The notes: generated by a model not told the origin, from the letters alone. Numbered from the stretch's first letter, positions 34,867-42,787 are shown. The stretch is DNA of 51,116 bases from Micavibrio sp. (GCA_028290825.1 JAQGJB010000092.1:1-51116); one strand, 5' to 3'. Program-made: numbers and translations.

Positions 34867-35327
34867 GTAGTACTTGGCATGAGTCTAAGGCCGACGCATT
34901 AAGGCAAGTCGATTATGAGTTCAGTGGTTGTTACTCAGATTGGCATGAGATGCCGATTGATGCAGGAACTCCTATCGAATCTATTATTGAGCATCTTAGC
35001 GTGCATAGGGTCTTCTACAGAGTGTTGCTAACAGCAGGAAGTCTTCCGTCAACCATGGGTGCAAAGGTTGCAGAAGATGTTTCAAATGGCTTTTCTAAGC
35101 TTCCTTGGAATAAAAATGTGTTTTGCTTTTGGGAAGGAGATCAGAATCTTTTATTCCTTAGTGCACATCATCCGTATGACGATAAAGGTATCGTTGTGGG
35201 CACAGAGCTCGTTGAAGAAATTGTAAAAAGTTTAAAATTAAGGTATCTCGATGAGAGAACGATAAAAATTATTAAAGTAGAAAAGTTTCGCTTAAATACA
35301 AACAATGCCGTAGAAGTTGATATATAA
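34782..35327 (+). CDS. Probable second immunity-type protein
   Basis: 181 residues from an ATG with AGG 7 nt upstream. It is soluble, with an N-terminal region rich in aromatic and charged residues (GFQFDRYTSKGK, TWHESKADALRQ) and an alpha/beta C-terminal part. Codon use is AT-rich like the rest of the RHS cargo. It lies in line with the RHS gene and first immunity gene; extra or orphan immunity genes are common downstream of RHS tips. See the adjacent short ORF for a possible frameshift at the 5' end. No family recognised. Confidence 0.6.
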   Translation: MAYPDFLAIEKKPTGFQFDRYTSKGKKVGSTWHESKADALRQVDYEFSGCYSDWHEMPIDAGTPIESIIEHLSVHRVFYRVLLTAGSLPSTMGAKVAEDVSNGFSKLPWNKNVFCFWEGDQNLLFLSAHHPYDDKGIVVGTELVEEIVKSLKLRYLDERTIKIIKVEKFRLNTNNAVEVDI

Positions 35328-35350
35328 AAATTATTGAGAAGAGAATTCTC

Positions 35351-35449
35351 TTGGAACAGCTATACGGAGCACTAGTTGGGGCGCTAATTGGCTTAATTCT
35401 CATGGTTATTGCAAGCTTCTATGCGTTGTGGAGGATTAGAGGAGTTTAA
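35351..35449 (+). CDS. Possible 32-residue single-span membrane peptide
   Basis: TTG start with a purine-rich AGAAGAG some 8 nt upstream. The peptide is MEQLYGALVGALIGLILM... ending WRIRGV, one transmembrane helix (about 7-26) with a basic cytosolic end. The pattern resembles small toxin-like or accessory membrane peptides. Low confidence because of size and start codon. Confidence 0.3.
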   Translation: MEQLYGALVGALIGLILMVIASFYALWRIRGV

Positions 35450-35497
35450 ACTATACGCTTAATCTCGGAGGTACTATCACCCCGCCCATATTCCCAC

Positions 35498-36073
35498 TTA
35501 GGCACGGTTGTTAAGTTTGAGGTTTTCAATGTCGTTTTTTAGATTCTGAATGTTTTGAAGTGTCTCTAACTGCTTCTTCTCTTTCTCAAGTTGTTTGCGT
35601 TGGCTTCGAAGTGAGGATTTATCAAAGAAGCCGTTCGGTAAAATATACAGGGGTACATAAACTATAAATCCAAACAAAGCATTTAACGTTGATGCAGAAA
35701 AAGCGGAGAGATCATTGTGATGAAGAAGAGAATTAAATGCCCACCATCCTAAAAAAGAAAAGAGACAGAAAAATAATAAACCGAACTCATAGCACTTTTG
35801 GGACCCTAAAGCGACGAGACGCAAAAATACGGAGTAGCCTGTAAGACCTGTGTATAACAGGAAACCTGTCCAGAAGAGAATGGGGTGGCCACCAGCTAGA
35901 AAATCTTCGGAAACAACTTTTAAAAAGATGCCAAGGAAGATATTCAAGAGGCAAGTGGCACTGAAAAAAGTAAGTCTTCCAACTCCTTTCGAGCGGGGTT
36001 TGGCTCTGGTCATACTTGATAAGCCTGCTCTAAATCTCTGATTTTCAGAAAATACTTTGTCGAAATCGTCCAT
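35498..36073 (-). CDS. Four-helix membrane protein with a C-terminal coiled coil
   Basis: 191 residues from the ATG at 36071-36073, which has a strong AAGGAG 7 nt upstream. A basic N-terminus is followed by four hydrophobic segments (about 34-54, 65-86, 96-117, 130-150). A charged heptad-like helix (about 155-190, QLEKEKKQLETLQ...) faces the cytosol. Divergent from a small XRE regulator with an inverted repeat between them. The architecture fits a membrane effector or sensor, possibly a phage-defence or inhibitory function, but no family is recognised. Confidence 0.7.
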   Translation of the reverse strand: MDDFDKVFSENQRFRAGLSSMTRAKPRSKGVGRLTFFSATCLLNIFLGIFLKVVSEDFLAGGHPILFWTGFLLYTGLTGYSVFLRLVALGSQKCYEFGLLFFCLFSFLGWWAFNSLLHHNDLSAFSASTLNALFGFIVYVPLYILPNGFFDKSSLRSQRKQLEKEKKQLETLQNIQNLKNDIENLKLNNRA

Positions 36074-36110
36074 GTTTAAACTCCTTAAACGATAATCAAA
36101 TATAGAAATA

Positions 36111-36138
36111 TGACTGACAGTCCGTGGACTATTGGTCA
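36111..36138. promoter_or_regulatory. Inverted repeat, putative operator of the XRE regulator
   Basis: Outer TGAC...GTCA arms enclose inner AGTCC-GT-GGACT arms in the 86-bp gap between the divergent membrane-protein and XRE genes. The dyad size fits a dimeric helix-turn-helix repressor. By eye only. Confidence 0.45.
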
Positions 36139-36159
36139 CTATGATTCACGATAGAAAGT

Positions 36160-36381
36160 ATGTCAAGTGATGCTCAAGCATTGAAAATATTGGGGAAAAA
36201 TCTTAAGGAGCGCCGCCAGGCTATGGGGCTAACCCAACAGACCCTCGCAGGGGAATGCGATTGGGATGCTACTTATGTTAGCTTGTTAGAGCGAGGGCTA
36301 AGGAACCCTCCCTTTCTAAGCCTTTTTAAAATGTCCAAAATTCTGAAGTGCCGTGTCTCTGATCTCACTGATTTCAGTTAG
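36160..36381 (+). CDS. XRE-family helix-turn-helix regulator
   Basis: 73 residues, essentially one HTH_3 domain: LGKNLKERRQAMGLTQQTLA, then YVSLLERGLRNPPF and LFKMSKILKC. It probably represses itself and the divergent membrane-protein gene through the dyad at 36111-36138, or controls the integrase whose 3' end it overlaps by 8 bp. The ATG has only a weak GAAAG upstream. Confidence 0.88.
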   Translation: MSSDAQALKILGKNLKERRQAMGLTQQTLAGECDWDATYVSLLERGLRNPPFLSLFKMSKILKCRVSDLTDFS

Positions 36382-37753
36382 ACTTAAATTCGCCAATCCG
36401 TTCATCAAAGAAATCCATTTCCTCCAAAATAATAGCCGTAGGGTCATTCCGATAGTGGTCAGCTTCTGAAACGGGAGAAGGAATCGGATTGCCTCGTCCA
36501 TATATATAAGAAGACAAAGTGTCCTTGGCATAAGGTGAATAGCCATTTTCGACCAGGAAGAAGGGAAACATTAAATCTAGTCTCCAACACAATTTGTTAA
36601 GGATCACTCTTAGTTTATTTATATCCGGCTGAATGTAAACACCGGCGGTTATATCTTTGCTCTTGTGATTCATTAGCATTTTTAAATCGGCGTAACCAAC
36701 ATCCTCTGAGTTTAGGAGAGTTGCAAATGTTCTTCTCACATCATGGGGGGTTACACGCGGAACTTTAGCTAATGTACAAATATTATTTAGGGTTTTTTGG
36801 AAGTTCGTGACGTAAGGGCTCTTTTTATCATTTAATAATCTGAAGACGTAAGGAGACTTTGTACGGTTCTCCCAACGAAATCTAAAAATTGAATTTATAA
36901 GCAGCGTAAAGGGGATAGTATGGTCTTCGTGGTTCTTTGGATCTGGAATGGTAAAGCAACGTCTTTCAAAATCTACATGTTTCCACTGAATTGCCCTTGC
37001 TTCTTGTGAGCGTAAACCTGTGATTAGGATCAGTAAGATACAGTCTCGGGCCACTTTTTCGCTATCACGTTGATAAGGTTTAGTAGCAAGCGCAGTAATA
37101 AACTTTGAAAGATCAGTATTAACTTCAACGTGAGTTTTCCGCCTTTTGATGCGATACCTCATGCCAGATAGCGTCACTTTTTCGCATGGGTTCTGGCTGA
37201 TTACTTCCAGAGCTATGGCGTACCGCATAAGCGAATTAAGAAAACGAAATCCGCCTTCGGTATGGGTGGGTGAACTGGCTCCGCGATGGTACCAATCTAG
37301 CACTTCATGAGATGTGATATCTGACACTCTACGATTAAGCCAGGGCCGGAATTGGTGAGAGGCAAAATATCGATAGTCTTGCACTGTTCTAGGCTTTAGC
37401 GCCCTCTTTGAAAGGTAATCATCAATAAGGTCCTTTAGGGACATTCCTTCGTGGGTACGCTTACGCTTCTGCTGTAAAGGGTCAATGCCTTGGCGAATGA
37501 AATCAAGCGCTCCACGGGCTCTCTCGCGAGCCTCCAGCAATGGTATGTCTGCATAGTTCGCCAGCTTAAACTTTTTATTGGCTCCGGTGCCACCTAAACG
37601 AGCTTCAACCTGATAAACCATATGGCCGGAAGGATATCCTTTTACCTGAAATCCTTTTTGTTCAGCATCACATAGAACGAAGGAGGCTGGTTTGGTACTT
37701 AGAGCCTTTAATAAAGATTCGGTGATTCTCACCCGTCCCCTGATACTGGTCAT
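36374..37753 (-). CDS. int: Tyrosine site-specific integrase of the island
   Basis: 459 residues. The N-terminal DUF4102-like arm-binding region covers about 1-95 (FVLCDAEQKGFQVKGY, ARERARGALDFIRQGIDP). A SAM-like core-binding domain lies at about 100-195. The catalytic domain has Arg248 (TGLRSQEA), His337 and Arg340 (TPHDVRR), His363 (LMNHKS) and the nucleophile Tyr373 (GVYIQ). About 70-85 residues follow the nucleophile, longer than usual. It is transcribed away from the right att site 127 bp upstream, the normal layout. Expected to recombine within the tRNA-Arg(CCU) 5' half. Confidence 0.95.
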   Translation of the reverse strand: MTSIRGRVRITESLLKALSTKPASFVLCDAEQKGFQVKGYPSGHMVYQVEARLGGTGANKKFKLANYADIPLLEARERARGALDFIRQGIDPLQQKRKRTHEGMSLKDLIDDYLSKRALKPRTVQDYRYFASHQFRPWLNRRVSDITSHEVLDWYHRGASSPTHTEGGFRFLNSLMRYAIALEVISQNPCEKVTLSGMRYRIKRRKTHVEVNTDLSKFITALATKPYQRDSEKVARDCILLILITGLRSQEARAIQWKHVDFERRCFTIPDPKNHEDHTIPFTLLINSIFRFRWENRTKSPYVFRLLNDKKSPYVTNFQKTLNNICTLAKVPRVTPHDVRRTFATLLNSEDVGYADLKMLMNHKSKDITAGVYIQPDINKLRVILNKLCWRLDLMFPFFLVENGYSPYAKDTLSSYIYGRGNPIPSPVSEADHYRNDPTAIILEEMDFFDERIGEFKSN

Positions 37754-37880
37754 ATTCTAAAAATTCCTCGAAAATTAGGTGACAAATAGGGGGCAAAGAT
37801 GTCTAGAATGACACGAGGCGACACAGTTATTATAGTGCTAAATACTTGATAATCAATAAAAAAATAGATGGGAAAGGGAA

Positions 37881-37919
37881 TTAGGAAACCGTTGCTCTAT
37901 CCAGCTGAGCTACGGGGAC
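37881..37919. repeat. Right attachment site (39-bp direct repeat)
   Basis: Perfect copy of 28344-28382. It holds only nucleotides 1-39 of tRNA-Arg(CCU), so it is a tRNA fragment, not a gene. The DNA to its right should be the original upstream region of the tRNA. Confidence 0.92.
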
Positions 37920-38071
37920 ATGGATGTCATTAGGTAATTGATTTCTAACACAAATGAATTGTCTTTTGAAATCAATATGTCCCGGAAAGTTCCACAAATA
38001 TCGGCCTTGCCACCTGAAAATCTTCACCTAGATGGGTTGTAGCAACTTCAATCTTCTTAAGGAGAAGACAA

Positions 38072-38206
38072 ATGACTACATCACAACAAACACCGACCCA
38101 GACCCCGGCCCAAAATGCAAAGAGCAAGCCGCTGGACAAATCCGGCGATATGAGCAAAAAAGCCGGTGACATGAAAAAAGAACATGGCAGCGATTGCGGC
38201 TGCTAA
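38072..38206 (+). CDS. Small hydrophilic protein with a CGC tail
   Basis: 44 residues: Thr/Gln/Pro-rich start (MTTSQQTPTQTPAQ), then a Lys-rich DKSGDMSKKAGDMKKEH repeat-like part and a DCGC end. AAGGAG (38059-38064) is 7 nt before the ATG, and a strong terminator follows 12 bp after the stop, so it is a real independently terminated gene. The CxC tail could bind metal or a thiol partner. Family unknown. Confidence 0.75.
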   Translation: MTTSQQTPTQTPAQNAKSKPLDKSGDMSKKAGDMKKEHGSDCGC

Positions 38207-38218
38207 TCCGCTAATAAG

Positions 38219-38252
38219 AAAAAACCCCGCACATCACTGTGCGGGGTTTTTT
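38219..38252. terminator. Strong bidirectional rho-independent terminator
   Basis: AAAAAACCCCGCAC (38219-38232) and GTGCGGGGTTTTTT (38239-38252) form a perfect 14-bp stem with a 6-nt loop, with T-runs on both strands. Serves the 38072 gene and the convergent OmpA-like gene. Confidence 0.93.
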
Positions 38253-38265
38253 AATTCTGGTCAGA

Positions 38266-39459
38266 CTAGCGAATGTACAGGTGCACTTCGCTGGTGGTGG
38301 CATCGGCGCTCGGCATATAAGACAGGTCGATGCGGTCCATGGTGACGCCCATCTGGGTCATGCTGCGCAGGACTTTCTCGGCATTGCGGCGGGCGCGCGT
38401 GCTTTCGATCGTGCTCTCGGCGGAATTGCCGCCAGCCGGATGAACGGCGACCAGTTCGAAACGGGCGTTTGGATAACGCTGCAGCGCTTCGTTCACGGCC
38501 ATGTAGACAGGCTGTTCATAGGCCACGTTTGCCTTGTCGAAACGAATCTTTACCAGCGGACGCGGTGAGCCGCCGGGGGCAACAGGTGAGGGCCCTGCGC
38601 CAGGCATCGGTGTCAGGCTGCTGTCCGGATTGAAGTTCGCAGGCTGCGCGCTGGAGAAGGGGCGATTCGACAGGCTCTTGCCGAACAGATCGCCGGTGGT
38701 GACGGCAAGGGAAAGCGTACGCAGGTTGTTACGCTCGGTTCCGAGATAGGACACAGTGCGGGTGATATCGTCGTTTACATTGTTCTGCAGACGGTCGACG
38801 ACAACGGCGGTGTTGTTGATCGTGTCTTCCAGTTGCGCTAGACGGGCATGATCTTCCTCAACCGCGCCGGAAAGACTGTAGGTCGCACGAACGGATTCGA
38901 GGAGGAAACCAGCAACGCTGTCGGCATTGGCCACTTCCACCGCGAGATCGTTCAGGGAGGCGACGTTACCGGCCAGACCCTCAAGGCTGTTGCGTGCAAC
39001 GGCCAGGCGTTTGATCAGACGCGGGTTTCCCGGTGTGGTGCCGGATTGCAGTTGTGTATCGATGGTTGCGACGTTTGCGAAATATTCCGCAGCCTGTGCC
39101 TGTCCGCCGGATTCCAGTTTGGTCAGGCGCTCGGAAATATTGGAAACGGTTTTTTGCAGGTTGCTGAGTTCGGTGCGGAGCGATTCAACCTTGCGCCCGA
39201 CAATCGTCTGGCCGCCGTCGTAGTAATCGTTACCGAGAACTTTTTCCATGGTGATGTCGGGGGCGCGCGCCGGTTTGGCATAGAGACGGTTCTGAAGATC
39301 CGGTGGCAGAGGTTCGTCCGTCACGGTCAGGGCCTGAGGACGTCCGGCGGCATGGGCGTTATGAACAAATCCGCCCGAGAGCAAAAGGCCGGAGCACACA
39401 GCGGTCAAAAGAGCTGCGCGGGATGTCATTTGGAAGCGGAAAATGGTCATGCGTTTCAT
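38266..39459 (-). CDS. Exported coiled-coil protein with an OmpA-like C-terminal domain
   Basis: 397 residues. Signal peptide (about 12-38, ending AHAAG). A coiled-coil/helical middle (about 85-250) includes VESLRTELSNLQKTVSNISERLTK. A Pro/Gly-rich linker (about 275-300) leads to a C-terminal OmpA/MotB-like fold (VKIRFDKANVAYEQPVYMAV ... STRARRNAEKVLRSMTQMGV). That fold normally binds peptidoglycan, so the protein may bridge the cell wall and another envelope component. Key Asp/Arg residues of the OmpA pocket are only partly clear. Confidence 0.78.
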   Translation of the reverse strand: MKRMTIFRFQMTSRAALLTAVCSGLLLSGGFVHNAHAAGRPQALTVTDEPLPPDLQNRLYAKPARAPDITMEKVLGNDYYDGGQTIVGRKVESLRTELSNLQKTVSNISERLTKLESGGQAQAAEYFANVATIDTQLQSGTTPGNPRLIKRLAVARNSLEGLAGNVASLNDLAVEVANADSVAGFLLESVRATYSLSGAVEEDHARLAQLEDTINNTAVVVDRLQNNVNDDITRTVSYLGTERNNLRTLSLAVTTGDLFGKSLSNRPFSSAQPANFNPDSSLTPMPGAGPSPVAPGGSPRPLVKIRFDKANVAYEQPVYMAVNEALQRYPNARFELVAVHPAGGNSAESTIESTRARRNAEKVLRSMTQMGVTMDRIDLSYMPSADATTSEVHLYIR

Positions 39460-39673
39460 CGCTTTATTATAAGGGTAAAAACCAAGCTTAAAATCACCTG
39501 TCAGCCCGTATCTGTCAAGCGGTAGAAGGGGTTGGCGGAAAATTCATACACACAGGGCGTTTTTGCGCCAATCCGGGCTGCCGAGACGAAAAAGCGCCGG
39601 TGCGGGGCATTTTAAGTCTTGCAAAGCGAAAGGGCTTCACATATGGTCTGACCGGTTTCAACGACCAAAAAAT

Positions 39674-39750
39674 GCGCCTGTAGCTCAATTGGATAGAGCA
39701 CCTGACTACGGATCAGGAGGTTTGGGGTTCGAATCCCTACAGGCGCGCCA
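39674..39750 (+). tRNA. tRNA-Arg (anticodon ACG)
   Basis: 77 nt with encoded CCA. Acceptor stem GCGCCTG/CAGGCGC, D-arm GCTC...GAGC, anticodon stem CCTGA/TCAGG with loop CTACGGA, and T-arm GTTCGAATC. Anticodon ACG (A34 becomes inosine) reads CGU, CGC and CGA. Confidence 0.97.
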
Positions 39751-39815
39751 TTTTCCCTTAAAATTCAAAGCTTTAGAAACGTATTTGCAGGAAAGCTGCG
39801 ATTTGCGCAGTCATG

Positions 39816-39852
39816 AAAAAAGGCGTCCCCGGATTATGCCGGAAACGCCTTT
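39816..39852 (-). terminator. Terminator of the 39868-40122 gene
   Basis: Arms AAAGGCGT (39819-39826) and ACGCCTTT (39845-39852), with an inner CCGG/CCGG stem. On the minus strand the stem runs into TTTTTT. Confidence 0.8.
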
Positions 39853-39867
39853 CGGGTTAGCTGTGAT

Positions 39868-40122
39868 TTAAGGATTATTGCTTTGGGTCGTGGTCGTCTG
39901 GGTTACCGAGCCGCTGCCGTCGTTCTGGGATTCGACCTTGGTCTGGTCGGTCCTGGTTCCGGAGGAAGAGGCCGAGTAACCCCCAGCCGCAGGCTGAATG
40001 CTGGACTGGCTCGAGCCGGTCATGTCATAGGGTCCCCACATGGCGAACCCAAAAATAACGGCCAGAACGACCAGTCCGCCGACGATAAAATAGAGGGTAT
40101 TGTTGCTCTCGTTATTGGCCAT
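39868..40122 (-). CDS. Small single-span membrane protein with a Ser/Thr/Gln-rich tail
   Basis: 84 residues. One transmembrane helix (about 9-30, LYFIVGGLVVLAVIFGFAMW), then a low-complexity Ser/Gly/Thr/Gln-rich tail, probably periplasmic. AAGGA lies 10 nt before the ATG, and it has its own terminator. Function unknown; no family recognised. Confidence 0.75.
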   Translation of the reverse strand: MANNESNNTLYFIVGGLVVLAVIFGFAMWGPYDMTGSSQSSIQPAAGGYSASSSGTRTDQTKVESQNDGSGSVTQTTTTQSNNP

Positions 40123-40203
40123 TTTATATTTTCCTTATGCTGAATTGGCGATTCCAGCGGAACCAACCGACACGGCGGGAAATCGTTCCCTTGCTGCGGA
40201 TGG

Positions 40204-40989
40204 TTAAAGCGGTGAGAAGCCCGCATTGTTGAGCAAAGCCAGCCCGTCGTCCTTGAGCAGCGCCAGCCCGACATCCCCGCAGGAGGAGCGCATTTCACCA
40301 AGCAGGGTGGCGCCGGATTTCAGATCGCCGCCATAAACAGGGAAAGGGTTTTTAGCGATGTCGCGGGTCTGAATGGCCACCAGGCTCCGTTTTGCCAGCC
40401 CCCTGTAATGAACCCGTGCTGTCAGTTCCTGACCCATATAGCAACCCTTGGTGTAGGAAACACCGTTCAGTTGATCGATCCGGCCATCGGCCATAGTGGA
40501 CTGGTCAATCTTCATATCACGGCTGCCATCCGGCACGCCGAGAAGGATGCGGTGACGATCCCATTCATTAAAGGCATATTCGGGCATATTGTCGGGCCGG
40601 ACATAGGCACGGAAGCCAAGACCGGGATGCCTTGGATCGGGCATGGATTCCGCTGATCGTGTTTCACCAACAATTTGAAAAACATTAATTTCGGCAATGG
40701 CTTCCAGTATAACCTTGGACCGGAGCTTAAAGTGGTTGAGGCGGTTCATCAACATGCTCGCCCGTATTCCACCTTCACATTCAAGCTGGATAGCATCGCC
40801 TTGTTTCGTCATGAAAAAATCGAACATGAACTTGCCCTGCGGCGTCAGCAGGCAGGAGTAGGCCATAGGCTGGCTGTCCAGCAAATTGATATCGTTGGTG
40901 ATCAATCCCTGCAGGAAATTCCGCGCGTCAGGCCCGCTGACCAGAACCGCGCCGCGGTCGGGTAATTTTACAAAAAAGCTACTGCTCAT
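40204..40989 (-). CDS. ygfZ: YgfZ/GcvT-family folate-binding protein
   Basis: 261 residues from the ATG at 40987-40989, with an AGGAAACAGGG stretch just upstream; the open frame runs 300 bp further but overlaps the divergent glycosyltransferase. The signature KGCYMGQE (about 183-190) carries the conserved cysteine of YgfZ/IBA57. The N-terminal GPDARNFLQGLITNDI and LLTPQGKFMFDFF segments are also typical. It supports Fe-S cluster enzymes such as MiaB, using tetrahydrofolate. Confidence 0.93.
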   Translation of the reverse strand: MSSSFFVKLPDRGAVLVSGPDARNFLQGLITNDINLLDSQPMAYSCLLTPQGKFMFDFFMTKQGDAIQLECEGGIRASMLMNRLNHFKLRSKVILEAIAEINVFQIVGETRSAESMPDPRHPGLGFRAYVRPDNMPEYAFNEWDRHRILLGVPDGSRDMKIDQSTMADGRIDQLNGVSYTKGCYMGQELTARVHYRGLAKRSLVAIQTRDIAKNPFPVYGGDLKSGATLLGEMRSSCGDVGLALLKDDGLALLNNAGFSPL

Positions 40990-41017
40990 CCCTGTTTCCT
41001 TATGCCATGATCTGCAC

Positions 41018-42001
41018 ATGACCAAGTCCATACTCTTTATCACATCTAACCGCCTGGGTGACGCTGTATTATCGACCGGGCTGCTGGACCATATTCTGAC
41101 AACCTGGCCGGAGGCCAAAGTCACCATTGCCTGCGGGCCTTTGCCGTCCTCCCTGTTCGCCGGATACCCGGCGCTTGAGGAAGTGATCGCCTTTAAGAAA
41201 GAAAGATATAACCGCCACTGGATAAAGCTATGGGCAAAGCTTGTGGGGCGGAAATGGGATGTGGTGGTCGATCTGCGCAATTCCGTCATTTCCCGCCTGA
41301 TCCCTGCGGGGCAGCGGTTTATTTATGGTGGCCATATCGATCCCGATCTGCACAAGGTCAAGCAGAACGCGAAGACCATGAAACTGGATTACGTGCCGTC
41401 ACCCGCCTTATGGTTTACGCAGGTGCAAAGACAAAAGGCGGCCACACTGGTGCCGGATGGCGGGCAGGTTCTGGGTATTGGCCCTACGGCAAACTGGGCG
41501 GGGAAGATCTGGCCGGCTGAACGTTTTATCGACCTCATTCAAATCCTGACCGCGCCGGACGGTATTCTTCCTGGCGCACGCGTTGCCGTGTTCGCGGCAC
41601 CCGGCGAGGAAATGCAGGCGATGCCTGTCTTCAATTCCGTTCCCCAAGACCTGCGCATCGATGTGATTGCCAAAGGCGACCCGGGCACGGCGGCGGCGGC
41701 GCTGGCGCGTTGCGATCTCTATATCGGTCACGACAGCGGCCTGATGCATTCCGCGGCGGCGGCGGGAACTCCGACAATCGGATTATTCGGCCCCAGCTGG
41801 CCGCATCTCTACGGACCGTGGGGCGAATTGACGACGCTGGTGAAAACGCCCGAGAGTTTCGATCAGCTGATTGCTTTTGATGGCTATGATCCGAAGACGG
41901 TGGGGTCGCTGATGACGTCGCTGAGCGTAAACGATGTCGCGGAAGCGGCGCGGGATTTCTGGAAGACGCTTCTTCAGAAGAAGCAGGCTGGTCGCCGCTA
42001 A
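41018..42001 (+). CDS. Glycosyltransferase family 9 (heptosyltransferase-like)
   Basis: 327 residues from the ATG at 41018, giving the usual MTKSILFITSNRLGDAVLSTGLL start; 28 bp separates it from the divergent ygfZ start. Other GT9 motifs are IGPTANWAGKIWPAERFIDLI and the donor-binding YIGHDSGLMHSAAAAGTPTIGLFGPS. It probably adds heptose or a related sugar to the LPS core. The exact acceptor is unknown, and no other core genes are adjacent. Confidence 0.92.
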   Translation: MTKSILFITSNRLGDAVLSTGLLDHILTTWPEAKVTIACGPLPSSLFAGYPALEEVIAFKKERYNRHWIKLWAKLVGRKWDVVVDLRNSVISRLIPAGQRFIYGGHIDPDLHKVKQNAKTMKLDYVPSPALWFTQVQRQKAATLVPDGGQVLGIGPTANWAGKIWPAERFIDLIQILTAPDGILPGARVAVFAAPGEEMQAMPVFNSVPQDLRIDVIAKGDPGTAAAALARCDLYIGHDSGLMHSAAAAGTPTIGLFGPSWPHLYGPWGELTTLVKTPESFDQLIAFDGYDPKTVGSLMTSLSVNDVAEAARDFWKTLLQKKQAGRR

Positions 42002-42025
42002 TATCTTACGGCGGGAAACAGAAAA

Positions 42026-42054
42026 GGGCGGGTTATCTATCAGATAATCCGCCC
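42026..42054 (-). terminator. Terminator between the GT9 and lipoprotein genes
   Basis: GGGCGGGTTATCT (42026-42038) pairs with AGATAATCCGCCC (42042-42054) with one G-T pair and a 3-nt loop. On the minus strand it is followed by TTTTC, so it mainly serves the 42079-42666 gene. Confidence 0.78.
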
Positions 42055-42078
42055 CTCTCAATCATCAGTCTGTCAGGC

Positions 42079-42666
42079 TTACTGGTTGATCTTGGTCTCG
42101 TATTTTGCCTGCTCAGGCGCTTTTTCATCTTTTGGCGCATTGTCCTGGGCGTCGACGCGGTCGGTATTGTTGCCGCCCGATTTGCTGCGGCGCTGTTCTT
42201 CCTTCATCGTCTTGATGTAGTTGTCGCGCGCTTCAACGGAAATGTTGTAAGGCAGGTATTCCACGCGGTCCCAGCCATTGCCGTTCATGCAGGTTTCAAA
42301 ATCGTGGAAATCCGTTTGCTCGGCATAAAGGAAGCCGTCACGTTCCGGTGTATCCTGTCCGGCGAGGCGGCCAGCGGCCACTGTCGCATCCGGTGTTTTG
42401 CCGTTGATATCGACATCGCCCGGCGTTGCGGAACGGATCGCGCCAAGGCGTTGCAGTTCACGCACCTGATAAACGCATTTAGCGATATCGCGGTGTAACA
42501 TCTGCTGGGCCTTAGGCCCGCGCTGATAAATGGCGGAAGCGGCATCGGTGCGTTGCCAGTAATGGCCATCCTTCGTCTCGATATAATCATCTGTCACAGG
42601 GTGGCATGCCGAAAGGCTGAGCGCCGCGGCGGCAGACAGAACGAGAGCGAGAGAAAGTTTTTTCAT
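42079..42666 (-). CDS. Lipoprotein of unknown function
   Basis: 195 residues. A lipoprotein signal (MKKLSLALVLSAAAA) ends in a lipobox LSAC, with Cys21 as the acylated residue. The mature part contains two cysteines (AKCVYQV and ETCMNGNGW) and a GNGWDRVEYLP segment seen in several alphaproteobacterial hypothetical lipoproteins. The C-terminus is hydrophilic (RSKSGGNN, NAPKDEKAPEQ). Probably at the outer membrane. No known role. Confidence 0.82.
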   Translation of the reverse strand: MKKLSLALVLSAAAALSLSACHPVTDDYIETKDGHYWQRTDAASAIYQRGPKAQQMLHRDIAKCVYQVRELQRLGAIRSATPGDVDINGKTPDATVAAGRLAGQDTPERDGFLYAEQTDFHDFETCMNGNGWDRVEYLPYNISVEARDNYIKTMKEEQRRSKSGGNNTDRVDAQDNAPKDEKAPEQAKYETKINQ

Positions 42667-42787
42667 GAGATGGTCAGCCCGTGATTCATTTATGTGAATC
42701 GAAAAAGTTAATAACTACGGCAGGATACCAAGATTGGCCATAAGGCTCAATGGTGAATTTTAACCCGTTTTCGGGCTTTCCCCTGAC

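Larger units (their letters stand above)
28344..37919. mobile_element. Integrated genomic island at tRNA-Arg(CCU) carrying an RHS toxin-type locus
   Basis: 9,576 bp between two perfect 39-bp att repeats, with a tyrosine integrase (36374-37753) 127 bp from the right repeat. Gene content differs from the flanks: RHS protein, putative immunity genes, a membrane protein and an XRE regulator. Most of it is visibly AT-richer and uses more A/T-ending codons than the surrounding core genes. No transfer, replication, capsid or excisionase gene is seen, so it is a small integrative element or a satellite-type island. Removing it would bring the rRNA methyltransferase/tRNA-Arg(CCU) block next to the tRNA-Arg(ACG) block. 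Confidence 0.9.

Noticed and set aside
37881-37919. A second tRNA-Arg gene at the right end of the island
   Set aside because: Only the first 39 nt are present; no 3' half, so it is an attachment-site fragment.
40165-40189. EcfG-like promoter before the 39868-40122 gene
   Set aside because: GGAAC is present, but the -10 reads CGGTT rather than CGTT, so it is only a near match.
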